DNA from: Salibacterium salarium
Lineage (GTDB): Bacteria > Bacillota > Bacilli > Bacillales > Marinococcaceae
Assembly (NCBI RefSeq): GCF_030813635.1
Contig: NZ_JAUSUM010000003.1
Location: forward strand, 310,001-374,000
Direction: 5' to 3'
Length of the DNA stretch: 64,000 nt
Shown piece after piece: positions 43,824 through 52,613 of this stretch (position 1 is its first letter; each line of letters begins with the position of its first letter). The translations under genes were made by a program, and so were the position numbers. The notes under the pieces are model-generated. The model was not told the DNA's origin, searched no databases, and saw nothing but the letters and a program-made list of their open reading frames with translations.

Positions 43824-44910
43824 TCTTTCTATTTTTTATAAACGCAATCAACAATAATAAACTGGGGATTATAACTTGAAAAGGTAAATGCATGTACAAC
43901 GGTACAAATTGGAGTCCTTCACGGATATGTTCAGAATAACTACTGGCGATAGTCATAGATGAAAACAACACAACAAACCCAAGGGGGTAAACTAACTTTG
44001 ATGTTTCTTTCGTGTTAAATACATTAGACAAACCAGTAACAGCTGCATAAAAATAAATACTAATTTTAAAAAACCCTGCCATGATTAAACCTACCATAAA
44101 AAACACATCTAAGCGTTCGAGAAATTCCGCCACTTGAATTGCTTGTATCGTGTTAAGGAGAGGAAACTGTGAACGTGAGACAAGATCCACTCCTAAAACA
44201 GAAATACTGATAGCTGTCGTAATCGTAATGTTAATGCCACTTAATGCAAGGGCTGACAAGCATGCAACTTTTATTTTTCTTGGCTTATTCACATACGGAA
44301 AAATCATGGTAAAGACAATAATTTCCCCGAACGGTACGTACCATGTTTCTGTAATCACCGTTTTCAATACCGTTCCCATACCTTCTTCTAGAACCGGCTT
44401 TAAGTTATTAATTTCAATTAAACCCGAGACTACAACTAATATGAACCCAACAATAGCCAAAAAATACAGAACAACAAAAAGAATCTCTCCAGTCCTTGCC
44501 ATCACTTCGATGCCCTTACGGACTGTGTATACTATAGCTAAAAATAACACTGCGTTTATAATAAACAGCGGCGTCTCATTATACGCAAAAGTTACAAGCA
44601 ATTCCCCAAAGTCCCGAAGTACTCTGGCAGCAATATACATAAAATAAACAATATAGAGACAAGCAAGAAATTTCCCGAAGAATCTCCCAACGATTTTCTG
44701 CATATACTCTGTCGGCAGAATATCCGGGTAATAATTGTAGAGACTGAGATAGACGAAAAATAAAACCATGCCAGCAACCATTCCTAACAATATAGCAATC
44801 CAAGCATCTTGTTTAGCACTTAAGCCTAAGGAAACCAACAGAGCACTGCCAAGCTCAAATAGAAAGATTAAAACAAACAATTGGCTTGCGTTTATTTTCG
44901 CCTTCTCCAC
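43798..44910 (-). CDS. gerKB: GerB-type spore germination permease (operon 2)
   Basis: 370 residues with ten hydrophobic helices. The start NASQLFVLIFLFELGSALLV is typical of GerKB/GerB-like permeases. The start is GTG 44910 with GGGTG upstream, 27 bases after the C gene. It is the last gene of an operon with order A-C-B, the order of gerK. The symbol marks this arrangement only; orthology to GerK is not proved. Confidence 0.88.
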   Translation of the reverse strand: MEKAKINASQLFVLIFLFELGSALLVSLGLSAKQDAWIAILLGMVAGMVLFFVYLSLYNYYPDILPTEYMQKIVGRFFGKFLACLYIVYFMYIAARVLRDFGELLVTFAYNETPLFIINAVLFLAIVYTVRKGIEVMARTGEILFVVLYFLAIVGFILVVVSGLIEINNLKPVLEEGMGTVLKTVITETWYVPFGEIIVFTMIFPYVNKPRKIKVACLSALALSGINITITTAISISVLGVDLVSRSQFPLLNTIQAIQVAEFLERLDVFFMVGLIMAGFFKISIYFYAAVTGLSNVFNTKETSKLVYPLGFVVLFSSMTIASSYSEHIREGLQFVPLYMHLPFQVIIPSLLLLIAFIKNRKKKKGVHQK

Positions 44911-44937
44911 CCATCGTCACACCCTTTTATTCTTTCG

Positions 44938-46158
44938 TTAATCTATACTTGATAAAAATGGTTCGTTTCTTAATCCCGTTCGACGTATAAAAGCATCCAC
45001 GGTAACGTTTATCTCGAGTTCAGGAAAATAAACGTCATCCCATTCTTTTTCCCATTCTTTCCACACTTTTGGATTGGATTGATGAATCGCATCACCAAAT
45101 CCAAAAATATCTGTTTGTAAGTCTTGAGCCTTTTTTACGGAAGACTGAATATTATCTTTAATTTTTTTCTCTACTTTATCTTCTACATCATATAAAATAC
45201 TTGGATTTTTAAGACTTATCGGCACTGCGGTCTCACCAATATCTCCTTCTACTGAAATATCTATCGTAATTTTCCCTTTTCCATCTTTATTAACTTCTGC
45301 TCCAACATCTGTTTTTTGTCGAATCACTTCATAAACAACCGCTTCTTGTTTCTCTTTCCAATCCACGGACACAAGCGTCGATTTTATTTCATCCAATGCC
45401 CATATAACACCTTTTGACATATCTCCTTGAACAATATCAACCAACTTGCCATCCTTAAATACCCCCAGACCCGAAGCCATCATACGAGCTTTCGGTTTCG
45501 TTTCCTGGATACTTTCAAGCGTTTCCCCTGTTGCGGCATCTCCGTACATGCTAAAGCAACTAATAACCGGCTCTTTTCCTGATGACACTAAATCCGGCAA
45601 TACATCCCTGATTGCTACATTTAAATTTTCTCCCCACATTCTCTCAGTAACTTTCAATGTATTAACAATCTTCTCCGCCGGAACTTGATCAATAGGAGTC
45701 AGTGTTTTAACTAATTCCGACGCTGTGGATTCTTGTGCAATGACTACGGTTGCGTTCGTTCGAAATTCATTATCCCGCTCCAAAGCATCAAAAATATTTT
45801 TCAATCCCTCTTCTCTCACAAGTTTTTCACCTATAACAAGCAAGTTTGTATGCGCATAATATAGTCGACGTGACACTTTTTTAGAGACTTGTCGCTGTAT
45901 TTGCACCATATTGTTACCTTTCTCCATATAAGTAGATACAGGCGGACTCTCTGTCCCTCCCGTTCCTTGTCTGCTTTCGCCTGCTACATTTCCAGGGTTG
46001 ATCACTTGAACGGTATTCATATATTGACCATCTTCTGTCTTGTCGATCCCGATAGCCGATACAAGGGCAAGATCGGGGAGCTCCTGATTACTCCAACAAC
46101 CAGACAGAAAGGCTGTACTTATAAATACGACAAGGGTACACAGCCTGTTAGCCTTCAT
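44938..46158 (-). CDS. gerKC: Ger(x)C-family germinant-receptor lipoprotein (operon 2)
   Basis: 406 residues from ATG 46158 (AAAGGTG upstream; the GTG three codons earlier is less well placed). Lipobox FLSGC with Cys near residue 21, then the family motif NQELPDLALVSAIGIDKTEDG. The C-terminal domain has the GerC pattern (WEKEWDDVYFPELEINVTVDAFIRRTG). It begins right after the A subunit stop (46160). Symbol by operon position. Confidence 0.88.
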   Translation of the reverse strand: MKANRLCTLVVFISTAFLSGCWSNQELPDLALVSAIGIDKTEDGQYMNTVQVINPGNVAGESRQGTGGTESPPVSTYMEKGNNMVQIQRQVSKKVSRRLYYAHTNLLVIGEKLVREEGLKNIFDALERDNEFRTNATVVIAQESTASELVKTLTPIDQVPAEKIVNTLKVTERMWGENLNVAIRDVLPDLVSSGKEPVISCFSMYGDAATGETLESIQETKPKARMMASGLGVFKDGKLVDIVQGDMSKGVIWALDEIKSTLVSVDWKEKQEAVVYEVIRQKTDVGAEVNKDGKGKITIDISVEGDIGETAVPISLKNPSILYDVEDKVEKKIKDNIQSSVKKAQDLQTDIFGFGDAIHQSNPKVWKEWEKEWDDVYFPELEINVTVDAFIRRTGLRNEPFLSSID

Positions 46159-46159
46159 C

Positions 46160-47761
46160 TCAGTCACCTTTTCTCGTTTTTTTCTTCATGTCTCTACTAT
46201 CCGGAGGACCTGGTTCCTGATTTCCCCCTACACGAACCGTATTATTAGTGCCAATTAATTTAGGTCTTTTTTTATCCCTCCACCACGGTAAACGAATAAT
46301 AGAGTCTCCAAAATCTGCTGGAATAAATGGAGCAAGCGGTGACATGTAAGGAATACCAAAAGACCGCAAACTGCACAAATGGACAATAATGACGATGAAT
46401 GAAAGGATCAACCCATAAAATCCGAAAGAAGCTGCCAGAACCATCAAAAAAAATCGGATTAAGCGAGCAGCAATCGCCATTGAATAGGAAGGAGTAGTGA
46501 AGCTTGCGATTGCAGTAATCGCAACAATAATAACCATCGCCGGCGACACAATACCAGCTTGAACAGCTGCTTGGCCGATAACAAGCGCGCCAACGATAGA
46601 AACCGTTTGCCCAACGGCTTTTGGCATCCTTATCCCTGCTTCTCGTAAAATTTCAAACGTTATTTCCATAATAAATGCTTCAACAACCGCTGGAAACGGA
46701 ACGGCTTCCCTTTGAGCAGATAATACAATTAATAGCTGCGTGGGAATCATTTCTTGATGGAATGTTGTCGCAGCCACATAAGTAGCTGGAGCATACAAGG
46801 AAATTAAAAAAACCATAATTCTTAAAAAACGTAGACTAGATCCGATATACGCTCTGCTGTAGTAATCATCTACCGATTGAAAAAACTGAACAAATAAAGA
46901 AGGGGCGTGTAAAACGAAGGGGGTGCCATTAACGAATATGGCAACTCTTCCTTCCAGAATATTTCCTGATACCACATCAGGTCGTTCTGTAAAATGAATC
47001 GTCGGAAAAGGCGATACGGGTTCATCTTCAATCAATTCTTCGATATACCCGGATTCCAAAATACTATCAATATCAATTCGCTCTAATCGGTCACATACTT
47101 CTTGTATAATTTTTTTATTTGCGATCCCTTCGATGTACATAATTTCAACATTTGTATTTGTCACTTGACCGATAGTCATGGATTTTACTCTTACATCCGG
47201 ATTTTTGATTCGACGACGTACTAATGCAGTATTTGTGCGAATATTTTCTGTAAATCCTTCACGCGGACCACGAATCGATATTTCAGTAGGAGGTTCTTCG
47301 ATTGATCGCTTTTCCCCTCCCTTTGTGCTAGTCGCCAACCCTTGTTCCATACCGTCAACAAGAATAATGGTATGTCCTGACATTAGTGACTCATATAATT
47401 TTTTCCAATCGTGTATTCTGTTTACTATTCCCACAGAAACTACTTTGTCAGCAATGGTATCTAACACGCTTTGATCCGCTTGTTTGTCCTGTAGATCACC
47501 GTCACTGACAAGAGAGTGAACTAGAAAATCATTAATGGAACGACTGTCAACAATACCTTCGACAAAAATAATTGCTACCTTCGTCTTTTTATTATCTTCG
47601 ATTTCTAACTTTCGAATAATAATATCTGAGCTGTAACCCGTTCTGTTGTTGAGTGCATCCAAATTTTTCTGAAGCGAAGAATTTAATGGCTCGGTGGTAT
47701 GGCCTGATTTCTCTGCTGCTTTTTGATTTGGCCTGAAAAATTTTCGCAATCTAAAGGACAT
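46160..47761 (-). CDS. gerKA: GerA-type spore germination protein (operon 2)
   Basis: 533 residues. Cytoplasmic N-terminal domain (1-320), with the GerA block RGPREGFTENIRTNTALVRRRIKNPDV at about 165-191, then membrane helices with MVFLISLYAPATYVAATTFHQEMIPTQLL and VEAFIMEITFEILREAGIRMPKAVGQTVSIVGALVIGQAAV-type motifs. First gene of the operon. Divergent from the small two-TM protein at 47883. About 30 residues longer than the A subunit of operon 1, mostly in the N-terminal part. Confidence 0.92.
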   Translation of the reverse strand: MSFRLRKFFRPNQKAAEKSGHTTEPLNSSLQKNLDALNNRTGYSSDIIIRKLEIEDNKKTKVAIIFVEGIVDSRSINDFLVHSLVSDGDLQDKQADQSVLDTIADKVVSVGIVNRIHDWKKLYESLMSGHTIILVDGMEQGLATSTKGGEKRSIEEPPTEISIRGPREGFTENIRTNTALVRRRIKNPDVRVKSMTIGQVTNTNVEIMYIEGIANKKIIQEVCDRLERIDIDSILESGYIEELIEDEPVSPFPTIHFTERPDVVSGNILEGRVAIFVNGTPFVLHAPSLFVQFFQSVDDYYSRAYIGSSLRFLRIMVFLISLYAPATYVAATTFHQEMIPTQLLIVLSAQREAVPFPAVVEAFIMEITFEILREAGIRMPKAVGQTVSIVGALVIGQAAVQAGIVSPAMVIIVAITAIASFTTPSYSMAIAARLIRFFLMVLAASFGFYGLILSFIVIIVHLCSLRSFGIPYMSPLAPFIPADFGDSIIRLPWWRDKKRPKLIGTNNTVRVGGNQEPGPPDSRDMKKKTRKGD

Positions 47762-47882
47762 AATATATCAGTGCTTTCTTTTGTATATTATTGTTAGTTT
47801 TTTGCAAAGAATCTTCATTTATACATAGGTTTTTTTAAATAACTAATAATAATGAACAAATGAAAAATGGGAGATGACAGAA

Positions 47883-48116
47883 GTGAAAACATTAGGGATA
47901 ACTCTTCTTATGTTTGGACTTTTAGCTTGTTTATCCTTCGGGTTAGATATGGGCATGGGGGATAACATGAACACAGCGTTGAGAAATGTGTTTAATCCAT
48001 TCCAAGTAATGGAGTTAATTGAACTATTCATTTTAACTTTTTTTATTCTAATGTTTTTTGTAGAAACCATTTTTTTGTTTATAAAAAAAAGGAAAAAGAG
48101 ACATCAAAAAAACTAA
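47883..48116 (+). CDS. Small two-TM protein, candidate germinant-receptor D subunit
   Basis: 77 residues from GTG 47883, nine bases after GGGAG; the ATG at 47874 overlaps that site and would give 80. Two hydrophobic helices (about 4-24 and 42-64) and a basic tail (KKRKKRHQKN). In several Bacillus species genes for 70-80 residue, two-TM D proteins lie beside gerA-type operons and modulate germination. Size, topology and position divergent from operon 2 fit. Sequence identity to a known D protein was not tested. Confidence 0.55.
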   Translation: MKTLGITLLMFGLLACLSFGLDMGMGDNMNTALRNVFNPFQVMELIELFILTFFILMFFVETIFLFIKKRKKRHQKN

Positions 48117-48185
48117 ACTTGTCTCATACTCCCTGTTCTTTTTCATACGTATGTAGAATAACCCCCTCACATATGGAGGAGAACC

Positions 48186-49427
48186 ATGGAGTTTCCTATA
48201 CAATCACAACTTAAAGGATATAACTTAATAACGATGAAACAAGATAGTTATGCAGGCTTAATGGTTGCATTTCTATTGGTGCCTCAAGCCATTGCTTATG
48301 CTATGTTAGCTGGCGTTCCTGCAGTTCATGGTCTTTATGCGTCCATTTTGCCAATGCTTGTTTACAGTTTAGTTGGATCATCCCCGCTTCTATCGGTAGG
48401 ACCGGTAGCTGTGATTTCCATTATGGTATTTACAGGCCTGGCTTCGATAGCCTCCCCTAATGCTGGCATTTATCTGTCTGTTGTTGCGTCATTATCTTTA
48501 ATGGTAGGAATGTTACAGATATTATTTTCCGTCCTGCGGTTTGGTATCCTACTTCAGTTCGTTCCATCTTCCGTCTTAAGGGGTTTTATGAACGCACTTG
48601 CTTTAACCATTATTTTAAATCAACTAGAACCGCTATTTGGTATATCTTTTCAAAAAGAAATGCCATTTGTTCCAGCTCTGATGGATTTTTTGCATCAACT
48701 AAGTATGGTGCAACTTCCGGTTCTTTTATTCAGCTCTGCTTTATTTCTATTTTACATTCTTCTTCGAGTGAAAGGAGTTCCGTCCCCTGCGCTTGTCATT
48801 GTTGTGATAAGTGGATGTTTCGTTTATTTATTTCAACTAGAAGAAATCGGGATTCAAAAGGTAGGAACGATACAAGCTGGATTACCGACTTGGGACATTC
48901 CTGAACTATTTATAAATGAGTGGAAAACTCTTTTCCCCCTCGCTCTTTTTATCGCTTTGATTAGTTTCCTAGAGTCTTACACGATGGCTACTCAAATGGA
49001 GAAAGGAACACATATAGATCCTAATCAAGAACTGTTTGCCTTGGGTCTTGCTAACTTCAGCGGAAGTTTCGTACAAGCTGTACCAGTAGCTGGTGCTTTT
49101 TCACGATCCGCTGTTAACAAAGATGCTAACGCCAAAACAATTATTTCTTCCGTTTTCACGGCATGCTTTGTCTTCCTATTACTGCTTTTTTTCACGACAC
49201 CGCTCGCTTATTTGCCTCATGCTGTACTGGCCATTATTATTATTTTCGCTGCCTATAAGCTCATTCGTTGGACTGTCATTATAACGGATCTGATTGTCAC
49301 CATAACGTTCATAAGCTCTTTACTTTTTGGATTGAAAACAGGTTTCTTCATAGGAACAGGAATCTCTGTATTAGGGGGATTAATGAAAAAATTACATCAA
49401 TCAGAAATCCATCGGGATAATAAATAA
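48186..49427 (+). CDS. SulP-family anion transporter without STAS domain
   Basis: 413 residues. SulP motif YAGLMVAFLLVPQAIAYAMLAGVP followed by GLYASILPMLVYSLVGSSP (residues 18-60), about ten to eleven hydrophobic helices, and SFSRSAVN-type GAFSRSAVNKDA near residue 305. The usual cytoplasmic STAS domain (about 100 residues) is missing and the C-terminus ends shortly after the last helix. Short forms of this kind exist (for example YvdB), so this may be complete. Transported anion unknown (sulfate or bicarbonate). GGAGG upstream of the ATG. Confidence 0.85.
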   Translation: MEFPIQSQLKGYNLITMKQDSYAGLMVAFLLVPQAIAYAMLAGVPAVHGLYASILPMLVYSLVGSSPLLSVGPVAVISIMVFTGLASIASPNAGIYLSVVASLSLMVGMLQILFSVLRFGILLQFVPSSVLRGFMNALALTIILNQLEPLFGISFQKEMPFVPALMDFLHQLSMVQLPVLLFSSALFLFYILLRVKGVPSPALVIVVISGCFVYLFQLEEIGIQKVGTIQAGLPTWDIPELFINEWKTLFPLALFIALISFLESYTMATQMEKGTHIDPNQELFALGLANFSGSFVQAVPVAGAFSRSAVNKDANAKTIISSVFTACFVFLLLLFFTTPLAYLPHAVLAIIIIFAAYKLIRWTVIITDLIVTITFISSLLFGLKTGFFIGTGISVLGGLMKKLHQSEIHRDNK

Positions 49428-49579
49428 CTTGACTTTCTAGTATAACGCTATTATACTTGTAAAGGTTAGTAACCCTCTTATCTATTTTCCACAATGTATT
49501 ATCCTCATATCATCATTCATTTCCTACATGCTGGAACTATCCCAAACCCTATGAATGAACATCAATGAAAATGAATATG

Positions 49580-49640
49580 GTTTTAGACCAATTCACGCTG
49601 GAGCGGTCATCGGAGCCGCAAGGACGAAAGAGCAGGAAGG
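49580..49640. other. GC-rich intergenic island, origin unknown
   Basis: The 49428-49749 gap contains no gene with a ribosome site. A GC-rich stretch (GCTGGAGCGG, GGAGCCGCAAGGACG) stands out from AT-rich flanks and may be a decayed copy of a dispersed intergenic repeat. It does not match the two TIR-bounded copies clearly. Confidence 0.3.
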
Positions 49641-49711
49641 GCTTTTGTTGTTTTATGTATCACTACTATCATTCATGAAGATGTAACAATTATTGGAATG
49701 TGAGAAAATAT

Positions 49712-49745
49712 AAAAAACCAGCATAACGCGTATGCTGGTTTTTTT
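49712..49745. terminator. Bidirectional terminator
   Basis: AAAAAACCAGCATA and TATGCTGGTTTTTTT around a 5-base loop. It serves the minus-strand small gene at 49750. Confidence 0.85.
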
Positions 49746-49749
49746 ACAT

Positions 49750-49938
49750 TCATTCACCTTTGTCAATTTTATCTTTGTCTGTGTCAAAGCTATTTTTATT
49801 CTCTATGTTAATATTAATAGTTGTGTTCTCTAGTGTCCTCCCGAGCTCTCTTGCAGCAAATTTTATTAGTTGTACAAAAATATAAATTCCTGCAATCGCG
49901 CATAGGAGTAGTACAAATGTAAATTCTTCAAAAGTCAA
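49750..49938 (-). CDS. Small single-TM protein (62 aa)
   Basis: 62 residues from TTG 49938, preceded by AGGTGGG at eight bases. One hydrophobic helix (8-25: FVLLLCAIAGIYIFVQLI), then a polar acidic tail (NSFDTDKDKIDKGE). It lies 14 bases after the TraB-family gene and before a strong terminator, so it is probably the last gene of that unit. Family not recognised. Confidence 0.55.
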   Translation of the reverse strand: MTFEEFTFVLLLCAIAGIYIFVQLIKFAARELGRTLENTTININIENKNSFDTDKDKIDKGE

Positions 49939-49952
49939 CGTTCATTCCCACC

Positions 49953-51125
49953 TTACAAATACCACAAGTTATCTAAAAACAAACGAATGACATCAGCACC
50001 ACCAATGATTGTACCTAGTATACTTCCTACATTCGCCAACACGACAATAAGTAAAATACGAGTTACTTTATTACCCCAAAATCCCTTTGCGGTGTGAACA
50101 TCCTCTGATAGACGCTCAAAATCTTCCACATGCGGTCGTCTGATATAAGCTTGCACAATTCCCGCGAACCAGCCTGCCGCAATAACTGGATTTAATGACG
50201 TTAACGGAGCTGCAATAAAAGCTGTAAGAACAGCAAGTGGATGACCTAACGCTATCGCTGTTCCTAGTGCAGAAAAAGATCCATTCCAAAGCAGCCAGCT
50301 TATGCTTTGTTGAATGCCTGCTGAAGGATTTGCAAGAAACGTGTACGCAATCACAGCAAGAATCACGATAGGAATGGCCCACGTTAAGATTTTAGGAGCA
50401 ATACTAACCGGCTTTTCCGTCAAGCGCGACAAATCATGATGGTGTGATATTTCTTTTTTAATACCAGGAACATGCGCCGCCCCTAATACCGCAACAATTT
50501 TTTCACCTGGGGCATCCTTAATCTTTTGGGATAAATACTGATCCCTTTCATCAATTAAGGGAACCTTTAATTTCGGAAAATTCTCTGTTAGTTCATCCAG
50601 CATCGATTGCAGCATGTCTTGAGATTTCATTTTTTCCATTTCTTCTTCCGTAATGCTTTCTTTATTAAAAATGCTGAAAATCACTTGCATGAGGAGTTTA
50701 GCTTTCCCCCATAATCCGACGCCATGCCAAATACGCGAAAAAGTGATTTGAATATTTCGATCCGCCAAAACGAGGTTTGCGCCTAATTCTTCAGCTGAGT
50801 CAATCCCTTGAATCATTTCTTGACCTGACTGAATGCCGAATTGCTGTGCTGTGCGCTTTTGAAAAGAAGATATAGCCAAATTCATTAACAGCAAGGTCGC
50901 TTTTTTTTCTTTAATAACCTTAAATATATCCATGTCCTTCCAATTGTTTTTGTTTTTTATAGACTCATATCTTTGTTCGTCCAGTTCTACGCATATCGTG
51001 TCTGGATTTTCGGATTCGATAACCTCTTGTACTTCTTCGGCACTGTGTCTTGATACGTGGGCGGTTCCAATAAGTATAATTTCTTTACCATCTACATTTA
51101 GTCTAGTTATATTTTCTTCAGCCAT
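49953..51125 (-). CDS. TraB/PrgY-family membrane protein
   Basis: 390 residues. N-terminal TraB domain with LIGTAHVSRHSAEEV (17-31) and PDTICVELDEQRYES, then the second family motif VAVLGAAHVPGI (about 217-228), which together carry conserved Glu/His residues. The C-terminal third has four to five hydrophobic helices. The family includes PrgY, which limits peptide pheromone activity in Enterococcus; most bacterial members are of unknown function. Two MAEEN-type start with a weak AGGTAGG upstream. Confidence 0.85.
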   Translation of the reverse strand: MAEENITRLNVDGKEIILIGTAHVSRHSAEEVQEVIESENPDTICVELDEQRYESIKNKNNWKDMDIFKVIKEKKATLLLMNLAISSFQKRTAQQFGIQSGQEMIQGIDSAEELGANLVLADRNIQITFSRIWHGVGLWGKAKLLMQVIFSIFNKESITEEEMEKMKSQDMLQSMLDELTENFPKLKVPLIDERDQYLSQKIKDAPGEKIVAVLGAAHVPGIKKEISHHHDLSRLTEKPVSIAPKILTWAIPIVILAVIAYTFLANPSAGIQQSISWLLWNGSFSALGTAIALGHPLAVLTAFIAAPLTSLNPVIAAGWFAGIVQAYIRRPHVEDFERLSEDVHTAKGFWGNKVTRILLIVVLANVGSILGTIIGGADVIRLFLDNLWYL

Positions 51126-51238
51126 AACCTACCTGCCTTTATATCGTCATTCACGATTTAAACCTGTTTCTCCATCACAATGAGTGTATATATCATACCA
51201 CTTTATTTTATGCGATGCAGTTTACAATCCATAAAAAA

Positions 51239-51267
51239 CTGTTACTACGATTATCTCATAGTAACAG
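51239..51267 (-). terminator. Terminator after the zinc-binding lipoprotein gene
   Basis: CTGTTACTA and TAGTAACAG form a 9-bp stem. On the minus strand it is followed by TTTTTT. Confidence 0.8.
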
Positions 51268-51284
51268 CTAAAAAAGAATAAATA

Positions 51285-52316
51285 TTAATGGTCATGATCA
51301 TGATTATGGTCGTCACTTTCATGATTCTCCTCTGAATCTATATCCCCACTAGAAGTCTGTAATGCTGTATCGATGTTTTCTATATTTTGTTCCATTAAAT
51401 CAAAATAGTCGTTTCCATTATCGATTTCTTCTTCTGTCCGTGTCGACAAGTTGTGTAAATACAACGCTTCAGCCCCTACTTCTTCTTGTACGACTTCCGT
51501 TACTTTGGATGATACATTTTCTTCAAATAAGATATGTTGTATCCCCGCTTCTTCCACCGTTTCAATAATGTCTTGTAATTCTTTTTGAGAAGGTTCATCT
51601 GAAGGTGAAACCCCAGATACACTAGTTTGATTTAACCCGTATCGATCTTCCCAATAGCCGTATGCTGCATGAGATACGACAAACTCATTATTTTCCGTTG
51701 ACGTCACGGTTTCAGAAAACGATTCATCCAACTCTTCTAAATCTTGTTCAAGTGCTACGAAATTTTCCTCAAAGGTTTCTTCCTTCTCCGGACGCAACTC
51801 TATTAACGCATCTTTAATGTTCTCAGCCGCCTCTTTTGCTAGTACTGGATCTAACCATAAATGCGGATCAACGTCTCCACTGTCATGATTGTGTTCCTCT
51901 TCATCCTCATGACTGTGATCTTCGGATAAACTGTTCAAATCAATACCTTCCGCTACTTCAATCGAAAGAGCACCTTCATTTTGAATTGTGTCATTCACCG
52001 CTTCCGCAAATCCTTCCATTCCTGCTCCGTTGTACATAAAAGCATCGCCTTCAGCAATATCTACCATCGTTTTTGATGTTGGCTCAAAGCTATGGGCATC
52101 TCCACCTGCAGGTACCACATTTTCAACTTCAACCTCTTCTCCGCCTATTTTGTTTGCGAAATCTTCCCAAGCAAATATTGTCGTATAGATTTGCAACGGT
52201 TCTTCTTCATTATTCTCGCTTGCGTCACCGGTTTGTTCTTCGTCTGAGGCACAACCAACCGCAAACACAGCCATTATTAAAAGTATAAATAACACTACAA
52301 CACGTTTTTTTATCAT
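51285..52316 (-). CDS. znuA: Zinc ABC transporter substrate-binding lipoprotein (ZnuA-like)
   Basis: 343 residues. Signal peptide with lipobox AVFAVGC (Cys 22). Cluster A-I substrate-binding protein: AGGDAHSFEPTSKT (His ligand), an acidic His-rich loop (EDHSHEDEEEHNHDSGDVDPHLWLDP) typical of zinc- rather than manganese-specific proteins, VSHAAYGYW, and a His-rich C-terminal tail (DDHNHDHDH). It captures Zn2+ outside the membrane for an ABC importer. The permease and ATPase genes (znuBC) are not adjacent. Two Zur-like boxes are upstream. Confidence 0.92.
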   Translation of the reverse strand: MIKKRVVVLFILLIMAVFAVGCASDEEQTGDASENNEEEPLQIYTTIFAWEDFANKIGGEEVEVENVVPAGGDAHSFEPTSKTMVDIAEGDAFMYNGAGMEGFAEAVNDTIQNEGALSIEVAEGIDLNSLSEDHSHEDEEEHNHDSGDVDPHLWLDPVLAKEAAENIKDALIELRPEKEETFEENFVALEQDLEELDESFSETVTSTENNEFVVSHAAYGYWEDRYGLNQTSVSGVSPSDEPSQKELQDIIETVEEAGIQHILFEENVSSKVTEVVQEEVGAEALYLHNLSTRTEEEIDNGNDYFDLMEQNIENIDTALQTSSGDIDSEENHESDDHNHDHDH

Positions 52317-52332
52317 TATGTATAGCTTCCCC

Positions 52333-52386
52333 TTTCGTAACGATTACGATTGAACAAATCAAAGTATATCGTAACAATTACGATTT
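52333..52386 (-). promoter_or_regulatory. Two Zur-like boxes upstream of znuA-like gene
   Basis: TTTCGTAACGATTACGATTG at 52333-52352 and ATATCGTAACAATTACGATTT-type sequence at 52366-52386. Both fit the Zur/Fur-like inverted repeat TCGTAAT-N-ATTACGA of Bacilli. The first is 17 bases from the start codon and would cover the transcription start region. Zinc repression is expected. Confidence 0.8.
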
Positions 52387-52613
52387 GTAAATAGGAATTA
52401 TTCTTTTTAATGACAAATGCTCTATCTCCTGTCACGAGCAAAACGATATAGTCTATTTAATAATTAGTACAGCACAGCTAGCCCGTTTAGCAACTTTTTT
52501 GCATAACATGCCTATATTTTTTCTCTAAGTGAAAAGTGTATTTTTTTCTTACATGAATTACATTAGAATGGTAAATGAGAATACGCCTAAATAGAGATGG
52601 GGGCTTTAACAGA

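Noticed and set aside
44150-44647. 165-codon open frame on the plus strand
   Set aside because: It lies wholly antisense to the germination permease, has no ribosome site and its product has no coherent domain pattern.
48186-49427. SulP gene as a pseudogene because STAS is absent
   Set aside because: Natural SulP homologues without STAS exist in Bacillus; the membrane part is intact and the stop is followed by non-coding sequence.
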